Positions 23,414 through 33,939 of a DNA stretch of 64,000 nucleotides are shown here, in pieces (within the stretch, counting starts at the first letter, position 1; each line of letters opens with the position of its first letter). The stretch spans positions 23,369,637 through 23,433,636 of the forward strand of contig NC_088883.1 of assembly GCF_032884065.1 (NCBI RefSeq), read 5' to 3'. This DNA comes from Artemia franciscana (taxonomy: Eukaryota > Arthropoda > Branchiopoda > Anostraca > Artemiidae). Both the position numbers and the translations under genes were made by a program. The notes under the pieces are model-generated. The model made no database searches and was not told the origin of the DNA. It saw only the letters and a list, made by a program, of their open reading frames with translations.

Positions 23414-23630
23414 GTAGTTTTACTTGTATTTTTTATATTCAAGAGTAAAATCCGTTTTACCAATTCGATTGCTGTCTACCAAAAAAGAAGATAATTTTCA
23501 TGGTATTTTTAATATTTAGCGGTAATATTCGTTCTACTGATTGGATTTCTGTCTACCAAAGAAAGGTAATTTTCATCGTGTTATTATATTTAACGATAAA
23601 ATCCGTTTTACCGATTGATTGTTATGCAAA
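23376..23630 (+). repeat. Tandem copies of the exon end and its 5' splice site, about 75-bp period
   Basis: The block TCTACCGATTGGATTGCTGT, CTACCAAAGAAAG|GTAG at the exon end recurs at about 23455-23500 and 23531-23575, with a shorter remnant at 23605-23625. The third copy keeps an intact AAAG|GTAAT donor-like site at 23565/23566. The second has lost it (AAG|ATAA). Confidence 0.8.
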
Positions 23631-23964
23631 TTTTGATATTTACCAATTCTGGGGTAATTTTGTTTCGAATTTCTCTGTATTTTGAACTTTTAAACCTTTC
23701 AAGCCGCAATCGAAGCAAACCAAAACGATTCTTGGGTACGAATCAAAAAGCATCCAAAGCTTCTGTCAATAGCGCTGTTTCGTTTTTTTCTTGCAAAACT
23801 GAGTTATGTATCACCTCTATAATGTGAACTTTTTGTCTGTTTTTTTGTTCATTCGTTGTTTTTTTTCTATTTTTTAATTAACATTCTTGCAGATATTCCC
23901 TTGTTTGTATATTACTATTCACATTCAGGAAAAGTGTAAAAATTGAAAAAAGATGACTTAGTCG

Positions 23965-24870
23965 GGTCCCGGAAAATCTTGTCCATTTAACTCTCATTAT
24001 ATATTTGAAGTACCAGGGAGAATAAAAATGAAATCGAATTTCTTGAATTGTTTAGCGATAATTTAGACAATCATTTATATATTAAAAAGTTAAATTGGGA
24101 ATTTATTTTTTAATGACAAAGATCTGCATATACAGCTTTGTAGTTTTGGTAGTAGCGATCGTTCAATTTAAAAAAAAGAAACGAGGGTAAAAATCACCAA
24201 AAATGAGCTTATGACATCAAGAAACTCATGACGTCAACTTAAGACATCAAACAACTTATGACGTCAACTTATGGCATCAAGTTGTGACGTCAAGCAACTT
24301 ATGAGATCAAGGAACTTACGACATCAACTTGTGACATCAAGCAACTTATGAGATCAAGGAACTTACTACATCAACTTGTGACATCAAGCAACTTATGACA
24401 TCAACTTAGGACATCAAGCAACTTATGACATCAACTTATGACATCAAGCAACGTATGACATCAAATTATGGCATCTAGCAGTTTAACTTTCCTTTGAAGG
24501 TGTAGTTGTCTTTGGGAATCGTCATATTGGTTTTGTTTTAATTTTTACAGACAAAATTGTCAAATTTCGCTAATTAAGCTTCGCTTATTTATCTTCATGA
24601 CTCAAAATGTTTAGAGTCGGTTTGTGTTGCTGTCGGTGTATTATACTTAACTACATGTAGCTTGATGATCAGAGAGTTTTGGAAAGTTTGGCGTGCAACA
24701 CTGAGAATGTGGTACTGCCCTAAAAACTTTATAATTTAAAACAACCGAAAGGGAAGTCTTAGAAAATCATGGTTTTTCAGGTATGAATAGATGTAAGATG
24801 GTACCAGGAGACAAATTTTTTTTTATTTTGGTATCCTTGGTACTGTGATATCTTTTATTAGTTCTGTTAG
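23965..24870 (+). repeat. Long dispersed repeat with internal VNTR, copy 2
   Basis: Shares ordered blocks with 9680-11560 and 34640-35060: GAAATCGAATTTCTTGAATTG, AAAAAAAGAAACGAGGG, then GAAGGTGTAGTTGTCTTTGG, TGCCCTAAAAACTTTATAA, GGTATGAATAGATGTAAGATG and GTATCCTTGGTACTG. The middle is a minisatellite of a different sequence from that in copy 1. Confidence 0.5.
24205..24485 (+). repeat. Minisatellite of TATGACATCAA units with CRE octamers
   Basis: About ten loosely repeated units built from ATCAAGCAACTTATGACATC. The first three units carry a perfect TGACGTCA at 24229-24236, 24259-24266 and 24285-24292. Later units have TGACATCA. Confidence 0.75.
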
Positions 24871-25496
24871 ACGACTCCTTTTAAACTCCTTTTGACGACG
24901 ACGTTAGAGCTCCTTTTAAGTTATTTAATAGTCTAAAATGGGGTACTAGCAGAGACGTTACAAGCCGAAATGTTTTTTGTGTGTTTTTTTACGGGGGGGA
25001 TTTTACTATCCCCCTCAATAGAGCTTTAGCAGCTCGATGGTCATTCTTACCGACTGATTTCAGTAATATGGCTATTGAAATATACTTCATTTGCGCTTTT
25101 TCACTGATTTTTTTTTTCATAGAGACTCATCGTCATTGATTTTAAGTCGTATATTTCCATCAGCCCATTTATCTAATAAATAAAAACAATTGATGGTCTC
25201 AAGTTTTCTGTTGACTGGCTGGAAACACTCAAGGGAGGGCTTCCCATTCCCCCCATACATGACGCCTCTGGGTAGTAGTAAAAAAGCTTTGTATTGCTAA
25301 GTTCATTTTCATTTCTATGCTGCTAGCTTTTGCACACGTAGAATATCTATTTATTTAGCATGACTGTTATTTTGGTGGCTTTAACCAAAACACATTGCGC
25401 CCAAAATGAAATGCCATATCGAATTAAGACAAAAAAAAAATGTCATAGTTTTTTCCAATTTTAATTTTTCGTAAATTTGGTGTTGCTGGTTATTTG
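24871..25496 (+). other. PKA-C intron sequence, no gene seen
   Basis: AT-rich with G and C runs near 25000 and 25240. Nothing recognisable. Confidence 0.5.
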
Positions 25497-25705
25497 GTTT
25501 GGAACGAGGGTCAATGGTCTGACTCTGTAAGCTTAGCCAGAGTCGACCCATTTCTAAATGGATACCTCAAGAAATCTGGGGGGGGGGGAAACACGGGAAG
25601 CGTCGGATGATTTGCCTCCAACCACGCATTGCACTTCCGGCCAAAGGCAGTGAATCTGGAGGTTCGTACCTGTGTTACGCAGACCATTGGTCAGCGTGCG
25701 AAAAA
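25497..25705 (+). mobile_element. SINE-like element, copy 3
   Basis: TGACTCTGTAAGCTTAGCCA, GTCGACCCATTTCTAAATGG, GAAATCTGGGG and CCAACCACGCATTGCACTTC follow the same order as the copy at 10519-10741. It has expanded a G-run and lost part of the middle. Confidence 0.6.
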
Positions 25706-27242
25706 TTTTTTGTTTAAGCAAATTTGGTGAATTAAATAAGGGATTCTGTAAAATTAGTGTTTAGTAGATTAATATAGCTGAGGAGTTACTCTCCGGCATA
25801 GGATGTAAACATTAGTGTGTCACTTGTCCAGCCGCACAGGGCAATATAGACCTGTAATCCTCAGTTCGTTGTGAAACTAACTCGGCTTTCCATGTAATAT
25901 TTATGACTAGGGAAAGCTGGCTGACCAATATTGGCGAGAAGCTAATAATTGAGTAGAATGGGAGGGCAAGATCAGATCGTCATTGGAAAGTCCTTCTGGC
26001 TATTAATTCAAATTATCACATTCATGGTTAAAAAAAAAACACTTTTTATTTTTGTTTTTTTTTTTAATCAATAAATTCAAAAATGAGTAGGACTTTTGAG
26101 AATATTCAAGAATAAAACTGAGACCCTATCATTAATGCTCTTTTTAATGAGAAAAATTTAGATATTGGATAGTCTTCTTTAGCTGGTTTTTTAAGCTAGC
26201 TTTCTATTTCGCTTTCTATTTGCTTGTCATGACTGACGTTTTTTGCCGTTGAAACATGGCCTATCGTGAATAAATTCCCCGGAAATTGGGTATTCACCCC
26301 TCCCCCTGAGATTGAAAAATGTTTTTTTTGGTAGTTGCATTGAAAAATGACTATTTTCAAAAAACCTCACCCTCCCTAGATTTAGAAAAGCATATTTTAC
26401 CGAGGGAGGAGTTCTTCTTGGAGGTCTATCCTGACGGCATAACAAGACGTCAGGTTAATAGTGTATAGTGAACACATCATAATAAAGATTCAAATTTTTG
26501 GTTATTTAACAGAGATTATACTTAATTTTATTAACATTAAGGCTAATTATTTGCTTTTTTAAGTCGTCTTCATTCCTCCCCCCCCCATTTTTTGAATTGA
26601 CCCAGCTGCTCTGATTTTTTTGTAGGGAATATTCCCTTCTAAATTAGTATGTTTTTAATACCATTAGGGTGTCCTTCAAGGTTTGATTTTCGTTTACTTT
26701 TAACTAGCTTTTATTTATATGTGTTTTATTGTTATAAATTTTTTTGCTCCCCTACATGAGAATGAAAATATACAATGCACCCTTTCTGAAAGACGGTATT
26801 GAGACTAGCGTATATTCCAAAGTATGAACTACCCGTTTAAAACTATGTACCAATGCTCTTGGGTGTAACTTAAAGAAAGAGGTTTGAAGGGATCTTGCAG
26901 AACTTTGAAAAATACACTGGATATGGATCGGGAAACAACCGGGATCCTGTGCTATTATTAGTCTTAAAAAACCGGTAAATTCCCCTCCCCCCTCCCCTAA
27001 AAAATTGTTTAGTCCTGGAACTGTCAGAACTGAATCAAACCCAAATCATGCCTCCTTTTCCAGCTACTGCGTCTAGACTGTACTCAACCCTGTCTAAAGC
27101 CTAGACTCACATGCTATAGTTTGGTCTTTTTAAGTAGTTAACAGTCTTTTTATTAGCTATTCGTGTGACGATTGTTTTGTTTAGTAGTTTGCTTTTTTTG
27201 CACTTTGCTCATTCTTCTTTTAGCTGACATTCAAGCACTTTC
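25706..27242 (+). other. PKA-C intron sequence, no gene seen
   Basis: AT-rich sequence with short C-runs (for example 26577-26587). The - strand ORF at 26227-26445 has no recognisable domain. Confidence 0.5.
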
Positions 27243-27384
27243 ATCAAGGCCGTTAACGGGGGGGAGGGAGTATGGGGTTTGATCCCTCCCACACACAACA
27301 TAACAAAAGTGCATATAATTTTTTTTATGTGTTAAAAAAATATAGTCCCCCACCCGAAGAAAAATCCTGGACACGCTCTTTGCT
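27243..27384. mobile_element. MITE-like element, 'GTATCCAGG' family, copy 2
   Basis: CAAGGCCGTTAACGGGGGG opens the element and AATCCTGGACACGCTCTTTG closes it. Interior T-rich with G/C runs, as in the copies at 3090-3255 and 43815-43965. Confidence 0.45.
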
Positions 27385-27799
27385 TTCACATAAATCACCT
27401 ACTCCCGAAACGAACATGTCCATAATTCCTGATTAAGGGAAGAAGAGGAATTAGATTTTTCTTAATAATCATCTTCCTACGAAAGGGGAGGGGATCCCCG
27501 GGCCCGTGCTCTCTCTGAAATCTATGTATTAAACTTTATCCTGTATTTTCCATAGAATCCACCTATTTTTGGGTTTCTTTTCAGAGCTATGCTCCCCACC
27601 CCTCTTAAACAAAATTATGTTCACGGGCATGTTTTTGACAACTGTTGCCCCCACCTCCTTTCGGCTTTTGGGTGGACATGATTTAATAACATATTTTACA
27701 CCATTTGGTTTTGTGCTTAGAATAGCATGCCTTCATTTTAGTTGCTTTCTAATTTCTTCTTCTGTTTCTATTATCTTGTCTGTCTATCGCTACCTTTAG

Positions 27800-27931
27800 G
27801 TTAGTGCACCACTGGTTCCAAGACTTCGGCACCCTGGGGACACAAGTCAATTCCAGGAGTACGAGGAGCAGAAAAATGTTTTTAAAATTGCAAATGAGGA
27901 ACAATTTCCAGAAGTGTTTAAGGAGTTCTAG
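27800..27931 (+). CDS. Pka-C1: PKA catalytic subunit, alternative last exon A
   Basis: An exon encoding 43 residues plus TAG that replaces the usual C-terminal tail. It starts Val-Ser-Ala-Pro-Leu-Val-Pro and aligns with human residues 310-350. The acceptor is TACCTTTAG and the phase is 0, as for exon B. The Pro-Gly-Asp-Thr-Ser segment and the active-site tether Phe and Tyr (human Phe327/Tyr330; here Phe-Gln-Glu-Tyr) are kept. So is the final hydrophobic Phe-x-x-Phe (Phe-Lys-Glu-Phe). The turn-motif serine (human Ser338) is Lys here (codon 27884-27886), and two extra residues precede the end. The stop is followed directly by GT. Very likely a real isoform-specific exon; transcript support is not available here. 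Confidence 0.85.
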   Translation, partial: VSAPLVPRLRHPGDTSQFQEYEEQKNVFKIANEEQFPEVFKEF

Positions 27932-28558
27932 GTATTTTTTATGTGTGTGGGAATCGGTTGTTTTGTCATAATTTACTAATTACCTCCCCCCCCCTCCCTC
28001 TCAACTTTTCAATTATTGCTGTGTGAAAACAAGGTTGTCAAGTCTCATGAATTTCGTTGGTCATTTTTGTTAGTGCTTATTATTTTACAGGATTGTTTTA
28101 CTTGGCTGTTTTTAAAATTGCAAATAATGAAAAATTTCTATTGAATTCTGGCTAGTTTGTTTATTGGGAATTGGTTTGTGTTGCCTATGTGTACTATTTC
28201 TCTTCGCCTCCCAACTTTTCAGTTATTACTAGAAGCAGAGTTTTCAAATCTTACGACATTCATTCGTCATTTTTGTTTGTGGTTATATTTTTACAGGATT
28301 TTTTATTTGCCTGTTTTTAAAATTTCATATGATGAAAAATTTCTATAGAATTCTAGCTAGTTTGTTTGTTGGGAATCGGTTTGTCTTGCCTAAGTGTACT
28401 ATTTCTCTTTGCCTCCAAATTTTTCAATTATTGCTTGTAGCAGGGCTATCAAGTCTTACGACATTCATTCGTTATTTTTGTTTGTGGTAATAATTTTATA
28501 GTATTGTTTTATTTGAATGAACTCTGTTTTTAAATTTTAACTGATGAATAATTTCCAT
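27876..28558 (+). repeat. Tandem array derived from alternative exon A, about 200-235 bp units
   Basis: The exon end GTTTTTAAAATTGCAAATGA through TTCTAG plus the following intron recurs at about 28112 (GTTTTTAAAATTGCAAATAA), 28311 and 28525. Each has AATTTC, then CTAG, GGGAATCGG and TGTACTATTTCTCT blocks. A LINE splits the fourth unit, and the array resumes at 31156. Confidence 0.8.
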
Positions 28559-31155
28559 GAATTTGCTTACTCATGCAGGAAGGATGGGGTACATAGACAG
28601 GGAATAGCTCTCATGATGAATAAAGAAGTTGCTAAGTCTTGTTTAGACTGGGAAGGTATTAATAATAGAATAGTAATTGCTCATTTTATGACTAAAAAGT
28701 TCAGGGTATCAGTTATGGTAGTATATGCCCCTGTAGAACCGACTGACGGAAATACTAGTGACTCAGATTAATTTTACCTACAGTTACAGGAGCAAATAGA
28801 CAGGGTCCCAGTTAGAAATATGGTGTTTCTACTATGCAATTTTAACGCCAGGTCGGTAGAAATAAGGATAGAAAGTATCCTAGCCAAGGTAAATTAGGTG
28901 TAGGAAAAGGAAACAGTAATTTTGAAATTTTGTAGGTATAACAGTCTAGTTATAACCAACACGGTGTTTGGTCATAAAAAAGGCCCATGACTTAACTTGG
29001 TATTCACGTGATGGTAAGACAGCAAGCCTTATTGATTATGTTATAGTAAAACGAAGACTGGTAGGATCATACAAGATACTAGGGTTTATACAAGTGCTGT
29101 TATTGATGTTAAAAGTAAAGATCACCATCTAGTAGTGTCTAGGGTTAATTTAAATCTGAAATTTCTGTAGGGTAACTGCCTCCCTGGAAGTTATGTTGGT
29201 AGACTCCAGGATGAAAATTTGAGAGAAACTTTCTAGGAACAGTTGAGTTTACTTGAGAGTTTAAAATTTGAGAGTTTAAAATTTGACAATATGGCAGATG
29301 GATGGAATAATTTTAGAAAAACAATTTGTGAATTTGCTGCAATGTCTTAGGGAAGAAAGTTAGGACTGCAGCTAAGAGTATTAGTGAAACATGCTTTATG
29401 TTTAATAGAGAGGAGAAGTCGCTTGTACAAGAATTATTTGAGCAATAGATCATATCAAAACAAAAAGAATGTAAAGAAAGTGGAGAAAGCATTAAAATAT
29501 GAACTAAGGAGGTATGCAGTGGAGGCCATGGATAAAATTGCCGAGGATCTGGAAGATGCAGCTAGACGGCATAATAGTAAAATATTGTACCGGCATGTTA
29601 ATAAATTGAGAGGGAGGAGTCAATCTGGACTTGTCCAGATTGAAAATAGGAGTTAAAAGTTAAAAATAGGAGCGGTGCCACAATTAGTGATAAAGAAAGA
29701 GTTAAAGAAAGATGGGCCGAACATTTTGAGAATGTGCTAAACTGAAGTTCCTGAAGATTATGAATATGATCTTTGAAAAGGGGGAAGTACCTAACGATTT
29801 TAGGAAAACCTTAGTTAAACCACTGTGTAAGAAAGGTGATAGGAGTGAGTATGGTAATTATCGAGACACTAGTTTTGTCTCTGTAGGTAGGAAATTTCTT
29901 ATTAATATGATACATTTTAGACTGAGAGATGCTGTAGACAAAGTTCTAAGAGAAGGACAGTGCTTTTTAGAAAAGCTAGAGGATGTATTGGTCAAATTTT
30001 CAATCTTAGCTTAATAATTGAGAAGTGCCTGTGTTGCAAACACCTTTGGTCCTCGGTTTTATAGATTATGAGCAAGAGTTCGTCTCAGTTGATAGAACAG
30101 CGTTAACAAAGGTCTTATTATATATGGTATACCAGACAAATACATTAGAGTCATTGGTGCTTTGTACGAGAATAACACTGATGCGGTTAAGGTAAGAAAT
30201 GAGATTAGCAGCTGATTTTGTATTAAATTAGTGGTTGAACAGGGTTGTGTTCTATCACTCTTTATGTGGATCATTTTGATGGACTTTGTCTTAAGTAGCA
30301 CGGGAGACCATGGAATCAAATGGGAGAAAAAACTCTCCTGGACTTAGATTATGCTGATGATTGAAGCATCCTAGATGAAAGTGTGAGCAAAATGAATGAG
30401 CTTTAAAGGTTGTGCGAGTTCAGGGTGCGAGAATAGGTTTGAAAATGCATGTTAAGAAGACTAAGTCACTGATGCTAGGAATAAGTGAAGATAAAAAGGT
30501 GACGTTGGTTAACGAAAAGATTGATCAGGTGAACAGCTTCACTTATTTTTGTAGTATTGTTAGTAAAGAGGGTCGGATCATTGACGATGTTATAAGTAGA
30601 ATAACCAAGGCTCAGGGTGTTTGTTCACAGTTAAAAAAATTTGGAAGAATAGGAAGATAAGTCTGCAAATCAAGATTAGAATATTAGAAGCTACAATGAT
30701 GACAGTGGACAAATATGGCTCTGAAGTATGGGCGCGCCGAAAAGCGGATGAAGATTTGCTAGATGTTTTCCAGAGAAATTGCCTACGGATTGTTATGGGT
30801 ACCCGGCTGTCTGACCGTATTTCAAACAGTAAACTATACGAAAAATGTGGTTCAATCCCACTTTCTAGGGCTACAATAAAAGAAAGGTTGAGATGGCTAG
30901 GGCACGTTCTGCGGACGAAGGATGACAGATTGCCGAAGATTTTCCTTTTCGGCCAACCCTCTAGGGCTAAACGGAAAGCTGGAGTGATAGAATGTCATAA
31001 AAAAGATTCAAAGGGAATGGGAACTTCCTGCGAGGGTGTAAAGAGGGAGACTTTGAATAGATTGGGATGGAAGAGGAGCGTGCATAGCTGTGTTGTCCTC
31101 AGGCGGCTTGATGCTCTGGTGAATTGTAAGTAATTGTAAGTAGTTAAGTAGTAGT
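28559..31155 (+). mobile_element. 5'-truncated RTE-like LINE, about 2.6 kb, 12-bp target duplication
   Basis: A non-LTR retrotransposon fragment on the + strand. The endonuclease part reads Val-Val-Tyr-Ala-Pro-Val-Glu-Pro-Thr near 28720-28745. A reverse transcriptase follows (Phe-Arg-Lys-Thr-Leu-Val-Lys-Pro-Leu near 29800, Tyr-Ala-Asp-Asp at 30350-30361, directly followed by TGA). The C-terminal region has Arg-Leu-Arg-Trp-Leu-Gly-His-Val-Leu near 30890. The coding region is broken into at least five ORFs by stops and indels, so it is inactive. AATAATTTCCAT occurs at 28547-28558 and again at 31156-31167 as a target-site duplication. The 3' tail is TTGTAAGTAATTGTAAGTAG, typical of RTE short-repeat tails and not poly(A). 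Confidence 0.88.
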
Positions 31156-31560
31156 AATAATTTCCATAGTTCGTTTGTTTGGTGTCGGGTTGCTTTGTCC
31201 AGGTGTACTGTTTCTCTTCCCCTCCCAACTTTTCAGTTACTGGGTGTGTGAAAGCAGGGTTGTCAAGTCTTATAAATTATTCTGTCATTTTTACTAGTGA
31301 TGATAATTTTATAGAATAGTGTTACTTTGATGATCACAGCCATTAAAGTGGCAAATGACGAATAATTTCAGCGGAATTAAACCTGGTTTGTTGGGAATTT
31401 GGCTGTTTTGCCTAAGTGTACAATTTCCCTTCCCCTCTATTATTGCTATGTGAAGTTTGGAAACAAGTCTTGTGAAATTCACCCCTCCTTTTTGGTAGTG
31501 TTTATTATTATTTGGATGGTTTGGATTTTGTTACCATTATCACTGGAATGTAAAATTCAC
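31156..31560 (+). repeat. Continuation of the exon-A-derived tandem array
   Basis: After the LINE, unit four resumes (AATAATTTCCATAGTTCGTT, TGTACTGTTTCTCTTCCCCT, AGCAGGGTTGTCAAGTCTTA). A further unit starts near 31345 (AAAGTGGCAAATGACGAATAA, TGTTGGGAATTTGGCTG, TGTACAATTTCCCT). Confidence 0.7.
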
Positions 31561-31904
31561 CATTAAAGTATTTTTACCTTTTATAAACGTCCTGTATCTC
31601 GCTTCAGCTTGTGGTGGTAGCCAAACAAATGTATTTAAAAAAAAAATTGCTACCATAAATTACCAGTTTCCAGCCCAGACTTCTAGTTCTTGAGATGTCA
31701 TTTTTCGTCTTTATCTATGCTTCCTTTTCACCTTTTCTTCTTTATTCTTTTTATTCTTTTTTAACATTCTTCTTCTTTCTTTAATCTTTTTTTCACGTAT
31801 TACTATTTTTTTATTTAATAGCGCTGTTTAGCTTGTTTCAGTGCTTAAGAATAATGTTGGTTCTCGTATTCGATAAAACTGATTTAGCATCGCTAACTAA
31901 TTTA

Positions 31905-32050
31905 TTTTGAAAAATAAACATACCTTACTCCCCGAAATCTTTGTTCGACTCGTAGAAACGTAACAAAAATCTATACGAACAAATTTTTGATGTGTTTTAA
32001 AGTCGCCCCTCCCCCTTGAAAAAAAAAATCCCGGATAATGACCCAGATCA
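31905..32050. mobile_element. MITE-like element, 'GTATCCAGG' family, copy 3
   Basis: Contains TTGTTCGACTCGTAGAAACG and TTTTTGATGTGTTTTAAAGT, matching the interior of the copy at 3090-3255, and ends AATCCCGGATAATGACCC. Confidence 0.45.
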
Positions 32051-32319
32051 GCGATCCATAATTTCCCAAATTATTATCACAAAGAAAACACTTAAGTTAA
32101 TCGCATAGATGAAACACTACAATTAACCAATAAACTAGCACTTCTTGTTAGTAAACATATTTTAATACATCTAGAAGTATCAACTCGTATAATTCTAAAA
32201 CTTATATAATTCCAGAACTGGTTTACTGATTCAATATTCCGCATAACTTTACTGTACATAACATGTACATAATTTCACTCATCATTGTCTCCCATTTCTT
32301 TTTTTCCCTTTTGTGACCA

Positions 32320-32520
32320 TTTCCCTTTTTTTTGTGACCGCTTCCTATCCTGTTCGAGGCTACCCTCCTTTTTTCGGACCTAATCGGTTGATCAAAAAGT
32401 AATTTTTTCGCTAATCCATCATCCTTCATCAGTAAAAGGTGGCCCGACTGTTTTAAGCTTTTTGTCATTATGGCCCTAGAGATTCGGATTGAACCACATT
32501 TTTCACACAGCTGCTTGCTA
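32320..32520 (-). pseudogene. LINE ORF2 C-terminal fragment, minus strand
   Basis: The - strand reads Met-Lys-Asp-Asp-Gly-Leu-Ala-Lys-Lys-Leu-Leu-Phe-Asp-Gln-Pro, a degraded version of the block in the LINE at 28559-31155. Only about 60 codons remain. Confidence 0.55.
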
Positions 32521-33813
32521 TATTATCATTCAAACGAGTGGCCAAACATATATTAAATACGTTGTAAGACCACAGTGGCTATATATGACGTTTGAAAAAA
32601 AAAACGAAAAAATGTAAAAGTAATCCAAATATAAAAAATATGGGATATAAAAAAAAACAAAAGAAACGGGAGACAGAGTGTGTCTTCTGTTTTGTAGCGT
32701 TCCATACTTCAAAAGATTAGCGTTATGTTTTTTTTTTTGTCGAGCACTGAGGTCGTTGGCGTGGGCGTGGCGAAGGTCCTTGCTGATAATATCTGCTTTT
32801 TGTCTTTTCGTTTCATTTTTTATCAAATGCTAAACCTGTCGTAAATTACTTCCTTTGGGAGAGGGAGTGGGGGAGAGGGGAAGGGGATTACTGAATAATT
32901 TTATATGATAGTTTGAAGAAGAAGTGTCCAAAAATCATGAAAAATTTTGAATTTATGGGGGGGAGGTCTCGATCCCCTACCCTGAGGTCCTTTTTCTTAG
33001 TGAGACAAAAAATATGATAATTTGAACAAGAAGTGCCCGGAGATTGGGAAACATTTAGGATTTCGTTGGGGGGTATCCCGGCCTCCTCCCCATGAGTACG
33101 TGCCTTTCATAGGTGGGACAAAAAATGTACCAAAAGCTACAGTTTATATTTTTTTTTTTTTTTAAGCAAAAAAGATAACACTTTACAAATGTATTTTGAA
33201 AGAGGATGTATCCACAAAAAAAAAAAAAATTTATAATTATCTTAAGTTTAAACACTAGATGGGGCTCCTTTTTAGAAGGTGGGGTACAAATCTAACTTTT
33301 CGCAAAAAAATGCTATGATCCCTCCATACTTTAACAAAAAAATCTAACAGATTATATTACACTCAAAGATTCTCAGCAACCCATGATAAAGGCCCACCCT
33401 TCCAGGTAATATTTCTTTATGATACAGAAATCAGGTGGCAAGGGATAAATTTACCCTTTGTTTTCCCCTCCCTAGCAAGTATTATACAAAACGATGTGTT
33501 TACAAGAAAATTGTTTAATTTATTCCATTGTTAGCCATCACAACAAATCATCGTAACGAAGCTATCAATTATCAATCAATTATTAATTTTAAATGTAATA
33601 TTTATATAGCCAAATTATGTAAATGTTAGAATAACAAAATAAATAAAAGATAAAAAAATAAATAACAATAGAATTTTAATAAAAATTAAAATATAAAAGA
33701 AATGTTATAAAAAAATCAAAAAAATCTGATATTTTAAATAATATTAAATATAATAAATGTTAATTGATAATAAAATCAATTAAAATATTTTATGAAAAAT
33801 AATTTTTTTTCAG
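32521..33813 (+). other. PKA-C intron sequence, no gene seen
   Basis: Very AT-rich with A- and T-runs. Segments near 32930-33010 and 33040-33125 repeat ATGATAGTTTGAA/GATAATTTGAACAAGAAGTG motifs followed by GGGG runs, a degenerate duplicated repeat. A long AAT-rich tract leads to the acceptor TTTTTTTTCAG. Confidence 0.5.
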
Positions 33814-33939
33814 GTGGAAGCACCATTCATTCCAAAGTGCAAAGGGCCTGGTGACACTAGTAACTTTGATGATTATGAAGAAGAAGCACTTCGCATATCG
33901 TCGTCAGAAAAGTGCGCCAAAGAATTTGCCGATTTTTGA
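33814..33939 (+). CDS. Pka-C1: PKA catalytic subunit, canonical last exon B
   Basis: This exon encodes 41 residues plus TGA, the same length as the human tail (310-350). It starts Val-Glu-Ala-Pro-Phe-Ile-Pro and contains [10 protein letters not shown], the active-site tether that completes the ATP site. The turn-motif Ser is at codon 33898-33900 (human Ser338), and the terminal Phe-Ala-Asp-Phe packs into the N-lobe. The acceptor is TTTTTTTTCAG, phase 0, so it splices to 23413 exactly as exon A does. Each of the two last exons carries its own stop, so they must be used alternatively. Confidence 0.95.
   Translation: MEAPFIPKCKGPGDTSNFDDYEEEALRISSSEKCAKEFADF

Noticed and set aside
27926-27945. 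The GT after the exon A stop as a functional splice donor
   Set aside because: TAG|GTATTT is a weak donor and the tandem copies have lost it; an intron in the 3' UTR cannot be supported from sequence alone.
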